A DNA stretch of 64,000 nt from Ramlibacter albus (GTDB lineage: Bacteria; Pseudomonadota; Gammaproteobacteria; Burkholderiales; Burkholderiaceae_C): NCBI RefSeq assembly GCF_014297445.1, contig NZ_JACORU010000013.1:62001-126000 (forward strand). The letters are read 5' to 3'. Below the pieces are notes generated by a model. It was not told where the DNA came from and did not search any database. It saw only the letters and a program-made list of their open reading frames with translations. Shown piece by piece: positions 8,280 to 17,312 of the stretch. The first letter of the stretch is position 1, and each line of letters starts with the position of its first letter. The position numbers and the translations under genes are program-made.

Positions 8280-9622
8280 GTCAGAACGCCGAGCCGCGCG
8301 ATTTCCTCAGATGTCGCGGTGTCCAATTGCTGAAGTTGCGCGAGCACGCGCGAAGCCTGCGTACCCGCCGCCGGCTCCGTGAGCTCCATGAACTTGTCCG
8401 CGAGCTCTTCATCCGTCAGCGGGTCCTCCGGATCGCCATGCCGGTGCGCCTGCAGGTACTCGTACCGCGCGCCGCCCCGGGTCGTGACGATCGCCCGCGC
8501 CGCACGCTGGCCCGGAAAGAGCGCGGTGAGGGCAGGGTCCTCGACAAGGTCCACCCGCCGCATCAACGCCTGCACCTCGGGCAACACCACGCGCTCCGGC
8601 TGGAACGCCTCGCTGCGCACGCGCCCGAACAGGATCGCCGTTGCCACGCCATAGCGCAAACAGAACTTCGCCTCGAACGGCGTCGTCGCGGTCGTGCGCC
8701 CCGTCACGTCGAGCGACACCTTGTACGACTCGATGCGCACGTGCTCCACATCCGCTGCCTTCAAGCCATGCTCGCGGCAGATCGCGAGCGTGGCATCGAT
8801 CGCCGAGAAGATGTGCCCGCAGCAGCCATGGTTCTTGAAAGTGACCTGCGTGATGTTGTGCCGCTCGCCCAGGTCGGCAAATGCCTTGTCCCAGTCGGGG
8901 TGGTCCGCCATCGCCGCGCCGAACCCGGCCTCGCCTTCCAGGATGTCGAGCGCGCCCGTCACGCCTTCGCGTGCCATCAACGCCGAGGAGACGCCCGCTT
9001 CGGCCGCGCGCCCCGCATGCAGCGGCTTGCTCATCGCATCGGAGCGGAAGGCCTGCTGCAGCGCCGCCGCAAACGTTCCCGCCGTGGCAAGCGCATGCGC
9101 CGTCTGCTGCGCATCCAGCCCGAGCACCACGCTCGCCGCCGCGGCCGCGCCGAAGCTGCCGACGGTCCCGGTGGGATGCCAGTAGCGGTAGTGCGCAGGC
9201 GCCACGGCCGCACCGAGCCGCGTCGAAACTTCATAACCCGCAACCACGGCGCGCATGAACCGTTCGCCATCCGCACCGGTTACCTGCGCCGTCGCCAACG
9301 CCGCCGCGATCACCGGACACCCAGGGTGGTAGATCGCGTCGCGATAGATGTCGTCGAACTCCGCGGTGTGCGATGCCGCGCCGTTGATGAACGCCGCCAC
9401 GCGCGCGGAAGTGGGCGTGCCTTCCGGGTAGAGCATCGCTGCGCCTTGCCCGATCTCGCCCGCGAACGCCTTGCGCATCAACGTCGCAGGCGCAAGGCCG
9501 GCACCGGCGATGAGCGCCGCATACCAGTCGATCACCGCGCGCCGCGTGTGGTGGCGCACGTTGGCATCCAGTTGCGCGGTTCGCTGCGCGGCGGTGTATT
9601 CGGCGATCTTCTGCATCGGCAT
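8276..9622 (-). CDS. MmgE/PrpD family protein
   Basis: This 448-residue protein belongs to the MmgE/PrpD superfamily, whose members include 2-methylcitrate dehydratase, cis-aconitate decarboxylase and many uncharacterised enzymes in organic-acid catabolism. Visible features are the N-terminal helical segment with HHTRRAVIDWYAALIAG, NGAASHTAEFDDIYRDA and the active-site region HPTGTVGSFGAAAAAS, followed by KPLHAGRAAEAG and KNHGCCGHIF. The start could also be the ATG two codons in (MQKIAEY). It is transcribed away from the Bug/ThDP operon at 9742 and converges on the acyl-CoA synthetase, sharing the CTAG at the stops. Substrate unknown. Confidence 0.88.
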   Translation of the reverse strand: MPMQKIAEYTAAQRTAQLDANVRHHTRRAVIDWYAALIAGAGLAPATLMRKAFAGEIGQGAAMLYPEGTPTSARVAAFINGAASHTAEFDDIYRDAIYHPGCPVIAAALATAQVTGADGERFMRAVVAGYEVSTRLGAAVAPAHYRYWHPTGTVGSFGAAAAASVVLGLDAQQTAHALATAGTFAAALQQAFRSDAMSKPLHAGRAAEAGVSSALMAREGVTGALDILEGEAGFGAAMADHPDWDKAFADLGERHNITQVTFKNHGCCGHIFSAIDATLAICREHGLKAADVEHVRIESYKVSLDVTGRTTATTPFEAKFCLRYGVATAILFGRVRSEAFQPERVVLPEVQALMRRVDLVEDPALTALFPGQRAARAIVTTRGGARYEYLQAHRHGDPEDPLTDEELADKFMELTEPAAGTQASRVLAQLQQLDTATSEEIARLGVLT

Positions 9623-9679
9623 GGCCGCATTCTGACCCCAACGTGCCGGTTAACGCGAAAGCAGTCCGTGGATTCCCTC

Positions 9680-9708
9680 TTGGCATTCGCGCCGCGCACC
9701 GCTTCAAT
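9680..9708 (+). promoter_or_regulatory. Candidate sigma-70 promoter for the Bug/ThDP operon
   Basis: A -35 element TTGGCA (9680-9685) is separated by 17 bases from a -10 element TTCAAT (9703-9708). Transcription would begin near 9715, leaving a leader of about 27 bases that contains the Shine-Dalgarno AGAAGGAG at 9728-9735 before the GTG at 9742. The match is by eye only. Confidence 0.4.
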
Positions 9709-9741
9709 GTCCACCTGAGACCCCATGAGAAGGAGCAGTAC

Positions 9742-10722
9742 GTGACTCTCGACCGCCGGACTTTCCTCACCCGCAGTGCCGCGCTCGGCATCGGCAGCGC
9801 CTTGGGCACGCCGGCCTTCGCGCAGGCCGAGTACCCCGCGGGCACGGTGAAGATCCTCGTGGGCTTCGCCGCGGGCGGGCCCACCGACCTCGCGGCGCGC
9901 CTCGTCGCCGGCAAGCTGCAGACGGCGCTGGGCCAGAGCTTCGTCGTGGAGAACCGCGCCGGCGGCGGCTCCAACCTCGCCTCGGAACTGGTGGCCGCTG
10001 CCGCGCCCGATGGCTATACGCTGCTGATGGCGGCGGCGCCCATCGCCATCAACAACCACCTGTACAAGGGCCTGAAGTACGACGTGATGAAGAGCTTCGA
10101 GCCGATCAGCCACGTCATGTCCGCGCCCTGCATCCTCGCCGTGCGGCCCGACTCGTACAAGACGATGGCCGAACTCGTTGCGGCGGCGAAGCAGCAGCCC
10201 GGCAAGCTGAGCTTCTCGTCCTCCGGCGCAGGCGGTTCGCAGCACCTCGCGGGCGAGCTGATGCAGCAGAAGGCCGGCATCAAGCTGATCCACGTGCCGT
10301 ACAAGGGCGCGGCACCCGCGCTCAACGACCTGCTCGGCGGGCAGGTCAGCATGGGCTTCATGACGTCGCTGTCTTCGGTGCCGTACTTCACCTCTGGCAA
10401 GCTGCGCGCGCTGGCGGTGGCTTCGCCGCAGCGCCTGCCGCAGTTGCCCGACGTGCCGACGATGGCCGAAGTGGGCCTGCCAGGCGTGGAGATCAACTCG
10501 TGGAGCGGCCTGCTCGCGCCGGCGAAGACGCCCGCGCCCATCGTCGCGAAGCTGCACGCCGAGGTCGCGAAGGCACTCGCATCGCCCGACGTGAAGGACA
10601 AGCTCATGTCGCAAGGCGCGGTGGTGGTGGGCAACACACCCTCGGAGTTCGCGGCCTACCTCGCGCGCGAAAGCGCCGAGTACGGCCGCCTCATCAAGTC
10701 GATCAACCTCACGCTGGACTGA
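9742..10722 (+). CDS. Bug-family tripartite tricarboxylate transporter substrate-binding protein
   Basis: This is a periplasmic Bug/TctC-family binding protein of 326 residues. A GTG start is chosen because AGAAGGAG lies seven bases upstream and the protein then opens with a twin-arginine-like DRRTFLTRSA followed by a signal peptide ending in PAFAQA. An ATG at 9725 is out of frame. The mature protein has YPAGTVKILVGFAAGGPTD, DGYTLL and HVPYKGAAPALND, all family signatures. Four bases separate it from a split ThDP decarboxylase, which suggests that the imported anion, or a product of it, is a 2-oxoacid. Ligand unknown. Confidence 0.9.
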   Translation: MTLDRRTFLTRSAALGIGSALGTPAFAQAEYPAGTVKILVGFAAGGPTDLAARLVAGKLQTALGQSFVVENRAGGGSNLASELVAAAAPDGYTLLMAAAPIAINNHLYKGLKYDVMKSFEPISHVMSAPCILAVRPDSYKTMAELVAAAKQQPGKLSFSSSGAGGSQHLAGELMQQKAGIKLIHVPYKGAAPALNDLLGGQVSMGFMTSLSSVPYFTSGKLRALAVASPQRLPQLPDVPTMAEVGLPGVEINSWSGLLAPAKTPAPIVAKLHAEVAKALASPDVKDKLMSQGAVVVGNTPSEFAAYLARESAEYGRLIKSINLTLD

Positions 10723-10726
10723 AGCG

Positions 10727-11245
10727 ATGGCCGAGAGCTGGGACGAGATCGTCGTGCGGGTGCTGAAGGCCAACAAGGTCCGCCTGGTCGCGCACGTCCC
10801 GGACAAGGTGCTGGCCCCGCTGATCAAGCGCATCACGGCCGACGCGTACTTCACCGTCGTCACGCCGGCGCGCGAGGAAGAAGCGGTGGGCATCGTCACC
10901 GGCGCCTACATGGCCGGCATGCGCGGCATCGTGCTGATGCAGACCAGCGGCTTCGCCACGATCACGAACGCGCTCGCGTCGCTGACGGTGCCCAGCCAGA
11001 TCCCGCTGCTGATGATCGTGTCCGAGCGCGGCACCATCGGCGACCACCAGCTCGGGCAGGCGCTCGTTTGCCGCACGCTGCGCCCGATCCTGAACACGCT
11101 GAACATCGAGCACTTCGCCATCGAGCGGCACGAGGACGTCGAGTTCGTCGCCGACCGCATGATCAAGCAGGCATTCATGACGCAGGCCGCCGCGGCCATC
11201 ATCCTGTCGCCGCTGCTGACCGGCCGCAACAAGACGGACTACTGA
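10727..11245 (+). CDS. ThDP-dependent decarboxylase, N-terminal (PYR) subunit
   Basis: This 172-residue protein is the pyrimidine-binding half of a split thiamine-diphosphate enzyme, like the alpha subunit of sulfopyruvate decarboxylase (ComD) or the N-terminal part of phosphonopyruvate decarboxylase. The Glu cluster at residues 50-52 (AREEEAVGI) contains the residue that activates ThDP. Further family features are AGMRGIVLMQTSGF and PLLMIVSERG. The second half follows after eight bases at 11254. Together they should decarboxylate a 2-oxoacid to an aldehyde. A homologous pair lies at 21785-22881. The real substrate cannot be read from the sequence. Confidence 0.87.
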   Translation: MAESWDEIVVRVLKANKVRLVAHVPDKVLAPLIKRITADAYFTVVTPAREEEAVGIVTGAYMAGMRGIVLMQTSGFATITNALASLTVPSQIPLLMIVSERGTIGDHQLGQALVCRTLRPILNTLNIEHFAIERHEDVEFVADRMIKQAFMTQAAAAIILSPLLTGRNKTDY

Positions 11246-11253
11246 GGACGCGC

Positions 11254-11874
11254 ATGGACGATCTACTCACGCCGATGCGCCGCAGCGACGCGAAGGTGAT
11301 GAACCGCGCGGACCTCACGCGCCGCCTCGTCGCGAAACTCGCGAACGAAGAGGCCGTGATCGGCGGCATCGGCAACACGCATTTCGATTTGTGGGCCGCC
11401 GGCCAGCGCTCGCACAACTTCTACATGCTGGGCAGCATGGGACTTGCCGCGCCGATCGCGCTGGGCACCGCCATCGCGCAGCCGCAGCGCAAGGTGTTCT
11501 GCCTGGAGGGTGACGGCTCGCTGCTGATGCAGCTCGGCTCGCTCGGCACCATCGCCACGGTGAACCCGAAGAACCTCACCGTCATCGTGTGGGACAACGC
11601 GGCCTACCAGATCACCGGCGGGCAGCCGACGCTCACGGGCTCCACGGTGGACCTCGTCGCGATGGCGAAGGGCGCAGGCCTTGCGCGCGCCGCGTGGGCG
11701 AAGGACGAATCGCACTTCGAGGCGCTCGTAGATGCCGCACTGGCCAACGACGGCCCCATGTTCATCGGCGCGCGCACCGGCAACGACCCGCCCGCGGGCG
11801 TGACGGAGCGCGACGCCAACAAGATCCGCACGCGCTTCATGGAGGCGATGCTGGGCGGCAGCAGCCGCGCCTGA
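11254..11874 (+). CDS. ThDP-dependent decarboxylase, C-terminal (PP) subunit
   Basis: This 206-residue protein is the diphosphate-binding half of the split ThDP enzyme begun at 10727. It contains the ThDP motif: EGDGSLLMQLGSLGTI with Asp87 in GDG, and about 28 residues later the Asn of WDNAAYQITGG, which together bind Mg2+-diphosphate. MLGSMGLAAPIALG is typical of sulfopyruvate and phosphonopyruvate decarboxylases. The ATG is preceded by GAGGACGC. It ends five bases before the convergent IclR gene. ComE-like is the closest description; the substrate is unknown. Confidence 0.87.
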   Translation: MDDLLTPMRRSDAKVMNRADLTRRLVAKLANEEAVIGGIGNTHFDLWAAGQRSHNFYMLGSMGLAAPIALGTAIAQPQRKVFCLEGDGSLLMQLGSLGTIATVNPKNLTVIVWDNAAYQITGGQPTLTGSTVDLVAMAKGAGLARAAWAKDESHFEALVDAALANDGPMFIGARTGNDPPAGVTERDANKIRTRFMEAMLGGSSRA

Positions 11875-11879
11875 AACCC

Positions 11880-12632
11880 CTAGGGATGCCATCGCGACAC
11901 CGCCTTCGGTGTCGCCGCCGACTTGCTGCCCGCCAGCGCATACGACAGCTGGTTCGCGGCGCGGATGACCACCTTGGCGTGCTTCTCCAGCTTGGCCTTG
12001 CTGAGCCGTGAGCTCGGCCCCGAGATGCACATCGAGCCGAGCAGGCGCCAATTGAGGCCGAACACCGGCGCCGCGACGCTCGCTACCTCGGCCTCGCGTT
12101 CCCCCAGCGACAGGTGAAAGCCGCGCTCGCGGATCTCCTCGTACGGCGCGCCGGTGGCGCCGCTGAAGGCCAGGATGACGCGCCCCGGCGCCCCGCGGTC
12201 CAGCGGCAGGCGCTCGCCGATGCGCACGTGGTGGCGCACCGAGTGCGGCCCTTCCACACGTGCGACGCATGCGCGGATGTCGCCCTCGCGCACGTAGAAG
12301 GATGCGCTCTCGCCGGTGAGCTTCACCAGTTCATGCAGCGTCGGCTCCACGACGTTGTTGACGTCGAAACCCGCCTGGTAACGCGCGCCGAGCCAGCCGG
12401 TGGCCGGGCCCAGGCGCCACTGCCCGTCCTCGGTCTGCACCATGTATTGCGAGAGCGCCAGCGTGCGCGCGAGGCGCAGGGCGGTCGTCTTGTGCATGCC
12501 GCTGCGGCGGCTGAGCTCGGCCAGCGAGAGCGCCGGTTCGCCAAGGGCGAACGCTTCCATCAACGAGAGCGCGCGCGTCACGGCCGTCACGCCGCCGCCG
12601 CTCTCAGCCTCTTCCGTGGTCGAGTTGCGCAT
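11880..12632 (-). CDS. IclR-family transcriptional regulator
   Basis: The protein of about 250 residues has an N-terminal winged helix (LSLAELSRRSGMHKTTALRL) and a C-terminal ligand-binding GAF-like domain (FYVREGDIRACVARVEG, GAPGRVILAF), the architecture of IclR regulators of catabolic operons. The start at MRNSTTEE was chosen because the winged helix of relatives begins about 30 residues later. The frame is open for another 23 codons upstream, and no clear Shine-Dalgarno decides between the two. It diverges from the seven-gene operon at 12720-19080, which it probably controls in response to a pathway intermediate (inference from position). Confidence 0.88.
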   Translation of the reverse strand: MRNSTTEEAESGGGVTAVTRALSLMEAFALGEPALSLAELSRRSGMHKTTALRLARTLALSQYMVQTEDGQWRLGPATGWLGARYQAGFDVNNVVEPTLHELVKLTGESASFYVREGDIRACVARVEGPHSVRHHVRIGERLPLDRGAPGRVILAFSGATGAPYEEIRERGFHLSLGEREAEVASVAAPVFGLNWRLLGSMCISGPSSRLSKAKLEKHAKVVIRAANQLSYALAGSKSAATPKAVSRWHP

Positions 12633-12663
12633 GATGCACCGTGGTTCACTGGATGAAACGGCA

Positions 12664-12692
12664 TTGTACGCCGTGGAACACACGCGTAAAGT
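12664..12692 (+). promoter_or_regulatory. Candidate sigma-70 promoter for the seven-gene operon
   Basis: TTGTAC (12664-12669) and TAAAGT (12687-12692) are exactly 17 bases apart. Transcription would start near 12699, about 20 bases before the ATG at 12720, and the leader holds AAGGAGA at 12706-12712. The arms ACGGC (12658-12662) and GCCGT (12670-12674) form a short dyad over the -35 region that could serve the divergent IclR protein. All matches are by eye. Confidence 0.4.
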
Positions 12693-12719
12693 CCGTGCCA
12701 CTCACAAGGAGACAAAGCA

Positions 12720-13679
12720 ATGCTGATCACTCGTCGCGCCGCCGTCGCTTTCGCAGCCGCAGCCCTGGCCACCGCCGCCATCGCGGAAACCTGGCCGTCG
12801 CGCCCCATCAAGCTGATCGTGCCGTTCCCGGCCGGCGGGGGCACGGACATCATCGCGCGTGAAGTCACGCAGAAGATCCCCGGCTACACCTGGGTCGTGG
12901 ACAACAAGCCGGGCTCCGGCGGCAACCTCGGCATCGACGCCGTGGCCAAGTCGCCCGCCGACGGCTACTCGCTGGTCATCGGCCAGACGAGCAACCTCGC
13001 GATCAACCCGACGCTCTATTCCAAGCTGCCCTACGACTCCGTGAAGGACCTCACGCCGATCGCGCTGGTGGCCAGCTCGCCGCTCGTGATCGTGGCCAGC
13101 GCGAATTCGCCGTTCCACACCATCGCCGACGTCGTGAAGGAAGCCAAGGCCAAGCCCGGCACGATCAATTTCGCCACCTCCGGCAACGGCACCGTGGCGC
13201 ACCTGGCCACCGAGTCTTTCCAGAAGGCCGCCGGCGTCAAGCTCACGCACATCCCCTACAAGGGCGCGTCGCAAGGCGTCACCGACGTGATCAGCGGCCA
13301 GGTGCAGCTGTACGTGTCGTCCATCCCCACGCTCATCGGCCACATCAAGAGCGGCAAGATGCGCGCGATCGCGGTCACTTCCACCAAGCGCGTGGACGAC
13401 CTGCCCAACGTGCCCACCATCGCCGAGTCCGGCTACAAGGGGTTCGAGGCGGTCACGTGGTTCGGCATCCTCGGCCCGGCCAAGCTGCCCAAGGACATCG
13501 TCACCAAGCTCAACGCCGACTTCAACAAGGCGCTGAAGGACCCGGCCCTGGCCAAGAAGCTGGAAGACCAGGGCGCGGACATCGCGGGCGGCACGCCCGA
13601 GGAGTTCGCCAAGCTCATCCGCGAAGACATCACCCGCTGGGGCAAGATCGTCAAGGAATCGGGCGCCAAGGTCGACTGA
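12720..13679 (+). CDS. Bug-family tripartite tricarboxylate transporter substrate-binding protein
   Basis: This 319-residue periplasmic binding protein is first in an apparent seven-gene operon. The signal peptide is short and alanine-rich, ending near ATAAIAE. The mature part has WPSRPIKLIVPFPAGGGTD, DGYSLVIG and HIPYKGASQGVTDV, the Bug/TctC signatures. AAGGAGA stands seven bases before the ATG. It is followed after 24 bases by an RraA-like aldolase, so its ligand is probably a carboxylic acid degraded by the downstream enzymes (inference). No TctA/TctB genes accompany it. Confidence 0.92.
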   Translation: MLITRRAAVAFAAAALATAAIAETWPSRPIKLIVPFPAGGGTDIIAREVTQKIPGYTWVVDNKPGSGGNLGIDAVAKSPADGYSLVIGQTSNLAINPTLYSKLPYDSVKDLTPIALVASSPLVIVASANSPFHTIADVVKEAKAKPGTINFATSGNGTVAHLATESFQKAAGVKLTHIPYKGASQGVTDVISGQVQLYVSSIPTLIGHIKSGKMRAIAVTSTKRVDDLPNVPTIAESGYKGFEAVTWFGILGPAKLPKDIVTKLNADFNKALKDPALAKKLEDQGADIAGGTPEEFAKLIREDITRWGKIVKESGAKVD

Positions 13680-13703
13680 CCCACATCATTCAAGGACATC
13701 GAC

Positions 13704-14384
13704 ATGACCACCGACATCAACCGCGAATTCGAGCGCGTCTCCCCCGAAATCGTCAAGCAGGCCGCCGAGTACCAGGCCGCCATCCTGGCCGACGTCAACG
13801 GCCGCCGCGGCGCCATGCATGGCCGCATCGCCGCCCTGCGCCCGCGCATGAAGATCGCCGGCTCCGCGCTCACCGTGGAAGTGCGCCCGGGCGACAACCT
13901 GATGATCCACGCCGCGATCTCGCTGGCCAAGCCCGGTGACGTGCTCGTCATCGACGGCAAGGGCGACCTCACGTCCGCGCTGATGGGCACCATCATGATG
14001 ACGGCGTGCAAGCAGCTGGGCCTGGCCGGCGTGATCATCGACGGCGCCGTGCGCGACAGCCTCGAGATCGACGAGATGGACTACCCCGTCTTCGCCGCCG
14101 GCACCAACCCCAACGGCCCGACGAAGTTCGTGCCGGGCCGCATCGGCCACCCGATCACCTGCGGTGGCGTGAACGTGTGCTCGGGCGACCTGATCGTCGC
14201 CGATGCCGACGGCGTGATGGTCGTCGAGCGCGAGCGCGCCGCGGCCCTGCTGCCGCTGGCCCGCAAGAAGGTCGAGGACGAGACCTCGCGCATCGCCGCC
14301 ATCAAGAAGGGCGACACCGCCGCCAAGTGGCTCGACGCCGCGCTGCGTGCCGCGGGCGTGCTCAAGGAAGGCGAGAAGCTGTGA
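13704..14384 (+). CDS. RraA/LigK-family aldolase-like protein
   Basis: This 226-residue protein belongs to the RraA fold, which includes the metal-dependent 4-hydroxy-4-methyl-2-oxoglutarate / 4-carboxy-4-hydroxy-2-oxoadipate aldolases (LigK, GalC), oxaloacetate decarboxylases and the RNase E regulator RraA. The active-site blocks are visible: RPGDNLMIHAAI, GKGDLTSALMG and IIDGAVRDSLEI, whose Arg-Asp pair binds pyruvate enolate and metal in the aldolases. Catabolic neighbours, and a length close to LigK (about 227 residues), favour the aldolase role: cleavage to pyruvate plus a second oxoacid. Its stop overlaps the next GTG start (GTGA). Confidence 0.8.
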   Translation: MTTDINREFERVSPEIVKQAAEYQAAILADVNGRRGAMHGRIAALRPRMKIAGSALTVEVRPGDNLMIHAAISLAKPGDVLVIDGKGDLTSALMGTIMMTACKQLGLAGVIIDGAVRDSLEIDEMDYPVFAAGTNPNGPTKFVPGRIGHPITCGGVNVCSGDLIVADADGVMVVERERAAALLPLARKKVEDETSRIAAIKKGDTAAKWLDAALRAAGVLKEGEKL

Positions 14385-15319
14385 GCGCCAGGCGCACGAT
14401 CGTCGTCACGGGCGCGGACCTCGCATCCCAGGCGCTGGAGCTCCTCAAGGACTTCGAGGTCGTCTACGCCGGCAAGACGCCGCAGGAGGCAGACCTCATC
14501 GCGCTGTGCAAGCAGCACGACCCGGTCGGCATGATCGTGCGCTACGGCAAGGTCCCGGGCTCCGTGATGGACGCCGCGCCTTCGCTGCGCGTGATCTCCA
14601 AGCACGGCAGCGGCACCGACACCATCGACAAGGAGGCCGCCAAGGCGCGTGGCATCGAGGTGCGTGCGGCGGTCGGCGCGAATGCGGCGGCAGTCGCGGA
14701 GCAGGCGCTCGCGCTGCTGCTCGCCTGCGCCAAGTCCGTCGTGCAGCTGGACAAGCGCATGCACGCCGGGCACTGGGACAAGGCCACGCACAAGAGCGTG
14801 GAGCTCCACGGCCGCACCATCGGCCTCGTGGGCCTCGGCGCCATCGGCCAGCGCTTCGCGCGCATGTGCGATGCGATGGGCATGAAGGTGATCGGCTTCG
14901 ACCCGTTCGCGAAGGACCTGCCGTCGTACATCCGCGTGGTGGACCTCGACACGATCTGGCGCGAGTCGGACGCGATCTCGCTGCACTGCCCGCTCACGCC
15001 GGAGAACCGCGAGATGGTGAACGAGAAGACGCTGGCCGCGTGCAAGCGCGGCGTGATCATCGTCAACACCGCACGTGGCGGCTTGATCGACGAGGCCGCG
15101 CTGCTGCAGGCCCTGCGTTCGGGCCAGGTCTTCGCGGCGGGGCTCGACAGCTTCGCGGTGGAGCCGATGGCGGCGCCGCATCCTTTCCATGGCGAGGCGA
15201 ACATCGTCCTCAGCCCGCACATCGGCGGCGTGACCGGCGATGCGTACGTCAACATGGGCGTCGGCGCCGCGCAGAATGTGCTGGCCGTGCTCGAGAAGGT
15301 TGCAGCCACCGCGCGCTGA
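14381..15319 (+). CDS. D-isomer-specific 2-hydroxyacid dehydrogenase
   Basis: The 312-residue protein is an NAD(P)-dependent 2-hydroxyacid dehydrogenase related to phosphoglycerate and glyoxylate/hydroxypyruvate reductases. The Rossmann motif is GLVGLGAIGQRFA. The catalytic triad is carried by NTARGGLIDEAAL (Arg), the region around DSFAVEP (Glu) and SPHIGGVTGDAY (His). The GTG start overlaps the upstream stop, giving direct translational coupling with the aldolase. It may reduce or generate a 2-oxoacid handled by that aldolase (inference). Confidence 0.9.
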   Translation: MSARRTIVVTGADLASQALELLKDFEVVYAGKTPQEADLIALCKQHDPVGMIVRYGKVPGSVMDAAPSLRVISKHGSGTDTIDKEAAKARGIEVRAAVGANAAAVAEQALALLLACAKSVVQLDKRMHAGHWDKATHKSVELHGRTIGLVGLGAIGQRFARMCDAMGMKVIGFDPFAKDLPSYIRVVDLDTIWRESDAISLHCPLTPENREMVNEKTLAACKRGVIIVNTARGGLIDEAALLQALRSGQVFAAGLDSFAVEPMAAPHPFHGEANIVLSPHIGGVTGDAYVNMGVGAAQNVLAVLEKVAATAR

Positions 15320-15332
15320 CAGGAGATTCGCC

Positions 15333-16325
15333 ATGACGAACCGGCTCACCTCATTCACCAGGCGCGCCGCCGTCGTGGTGTCCCTCGGTGCCCTGGCCTT
15401 GGCCGCGCAAGGCGCGCTCGCGCAGGCCTGGCCCGCCAAAACGATTCGCATCGTGGTCGGCTTTGCCGCCGGCGGCCCGACCGACGTGGTTGCCCGCGCC
15501 TTCGCCGAGCACGCCTCGCGCGCGCTCGGCCAGCCGGTCATCGTGGAGAACAAGCCCGGCGCCAACACCGTGCTCGCCGCCGAGGTGGTGGCGAGCTCCG
15601 CGCCCGACGGCTACACGCTGTTGCTGGGCGCCACCAACCACACGATGATCCCGGCGCTGTACAGCGCACGCGTCAAGTTCGACGCCGTGCGCTCGTTCAC
15701 GCCCGTGTGCACGCTGGCAGAAAGCCCGACGGTGCTCGTCGTCGGCCCGGCGATGAAGGTGACGAACCTCGCCGGTTTCGTGCAGGCGGTGCAGGCCGCG
15801 CCCGGCAAGCGCACGTTCGGTTCGCCTGGCCCCGGCAGCTCGGGCCACTTCGCGGGTGAACGCTTCGCGCGGCTCACGCGCACGTCGATGAACCACATCC
15901 CCTACAAGGGGGCTGCCCCCGCCGTGACGGACCTGCTCGGCGGCCAGCTGGACAGCTCCTTCGCCACGCTCGGCTCCGTGCTGACGCACGTGCAGTCCGG
16001 CAAGCTCACGGCCCTCGCGGTGGCGTCGGCGCAGCGTTCGCCGCTGCTGCCCAGCGTGCCGACCTTCGAGGAAGCCGGCGTCAAGGGATTCCGCGACGAC
16101 GCGTGGTACGGCCTGCTCGCGCCAGCCGGTACGCCGCCGGGCGTGCTGGAGGCGCTGGAGAAGGCCGCGCGCGGCTTCACGCAATCACCGGCAACCGTCG
16201 AGAAACTCGGCGGGCTGGGGCTCAATGCGCAGAACGTTTGCGCCGCGGCGTTCTCCAACCAGTTGCAGCGCGAAGTGCAGGCGAACAGCCAGCTCGCGAA
16301 AGAACTCAACCTCAAGCTCGATTGA
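15333..16325 (+). CDS. Bug-family tripartite tricarboxylate transporter substrate-binding protein (tandem copy 1)
   Basis: This 330-residue binding protein has a signal peptide of about 31 residues (RRAAVVVSLGALALAAQGAL, then AQ). The mature protein shows WPAKTIRIVVGFAAGGPTD, DGYTLLLG and HIPYKGAAPAVTDL. AGGAGA precedes the ATG. It is immediately followed, nine bases on, by a second Bug gene, so two binding proteins are made in tandem within one operon. The two differ clearly in sequence and are not a recent duplication. Different ligand ranges seem likely, but nothing in the sequence shows them. Confidence 0.92.
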   Translation: MTNRLTSFTRRAAVVVSLGALALAAQGALAQAWPAKTIRIVVGFAAGGPTDVVARAFAEHASRALGQPVIVENKPGANTVLAAEVVASSAPDGYTLLLGATNHTMIPALYSARVKFDAVRSFTPVCTLAESPTVLVVGPAMKVTNLAGFVQAVQAAPGKRTFGSPGPGSSGHFAGERFARLTRTSMNHIPYKGAAPAVTDLLGGQLDSSFATLGSVLTHVQSGKLTALAVASAQRSPLLPSVPTFEEAGVKGFRDDAWYGLLAPAGTPPGVLEALEKAARGFTQSPATVEKLGGLGLNAQNVCAAAFSNQLQREVQANSQLAKELNLKLD

Positions 16326-16334
16326 GCGACTCCC

Positions 16335-17303
16335 ATGAACTTCCTGAACCTGTCCCGCCGTACATTCGTGGCCGCCTGCGCGCTGGCTGCGGCATCGTTC
16401 GCCCACGCGGCATGGCCCGAGCGCCCCATCACGCTGGTGGTGCCGTACGCGCCCGGCGGCTCCGCCGATGCGCTGGCCCGCGTGCTCGCCGCGAAGATCG
16501 GCACGAAGCTGGGCACGACCGTCGTCGTCGACAACAAGGGGGGTGCCAGCGGCACCATCGGCGCGGCGTTTGCCGCCAAGGCGCAACCGGACGGCTACAC
16601 GATGCTGTACGACGCGACGCCGTACTCGATCAACCCGCACCTGTTCGCGACGATGCCTTTCCAGCCCACGGCCTTGCAGCCGCTGTCGCTCGTCTCGCTC
16701 GCGCCGAACATCGTGATCGTGAAGGCGGACTCGCCGTTCAAGGACATCAAGGACCTCATCGCGAAGGCCAAGGCGCAACCGGGCAAGGTGAACTTCGCCT
16801 CCGGCGGCAGCGGCACCGTGCAACGGCTCGCGGCCGAGCTGTTCCGCCAGAAGCTGGGCCTGGACATGGTGCACGTGCCCTACAAGAGCGGCGGCCCGGC
16901 GATCACCGACGTGATGGGCGGCCAGGTGGACTTCATGTTCAGCACGGTCGCGGCGTCGTCGCCGCTCGTGAACTCCGGCAAGCTGCGCGCGCTGGCGATC
17001 TCCTCGCCCAAGCGCCTGGACAAGCTGCCCAACGTGCCGACGGTGGCCGAAGCGGCCATCCCCGGCTACGAGGTGTACGAGTGGAACGGCATCTTCGTGC
17101 CCACCGGCACGCCGGCGGACATCGCCACGAAGCTGCAGAAGGCCGTGGCGGAAGCCTTGCACGACGAGGAAGTGAAGAAGCGCTTCACCGACCTCGGCGC
17201 GCAACCCATCGGCTCCACGCCCGCGCAGTTCGCCGACTACCTGAAGAAGGAAGACGCGAAGTGGGGCGAGGTGGTGCGCAAGGGCAACATCAAGCTGGAC
17301 TGA
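16335..17303 (+). CDS. Bug-family tripartite tricarboxylate transporter substrate-binding protein (tandem copy 2)
   Basis: This is the second of two adjacent Bug-family proteins, 322 residues long, with a signal peptide ending near AAASFAHA. The mature protein begins WPERPITLVVPYAPGGSAD and has DGYTML and HVPYKSGGPAITDVMGGQVD. The ligand-loop Lys-Gly-Ala found in the other Bug proteins here is replaced by Lys-Ser-Gly, a visible difference in the pocket. Nine bases separate it from both the upstream Bug gene and the downstream lactonase, so it belongs to the same transcript. Confidence 0.92.
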   Translation: MNFLNLSRRTFVAACALAAASFAHAAWPERPITLVVPYAPGGSADALARVLAAKIGTKLGTTVVVDNKGGASGTIGAAFAAKAQPDGYTMLYDATPYSINPHLFATMPFQPTALQPLSLVSLAPNIVIVKADSPFKDIKDLIAKAKAQPGKVNFASGGSGTVQRLAAELFRQKLGLDMVHVPYKSGGPAITDVMGGQVDFMFSTVAASSPLVNSGKLRALAISSPKRLDKLPNVPTVAEAAIPGYEVYEWNGIFVPTGTPADIATKLQKAVAEALHDEEVKKRFTDLGAQPIGSTPAQFADYLKKEDAKWGEVVRKGNIKLD

Positions 17304-17312
17304 TTCGAGCCG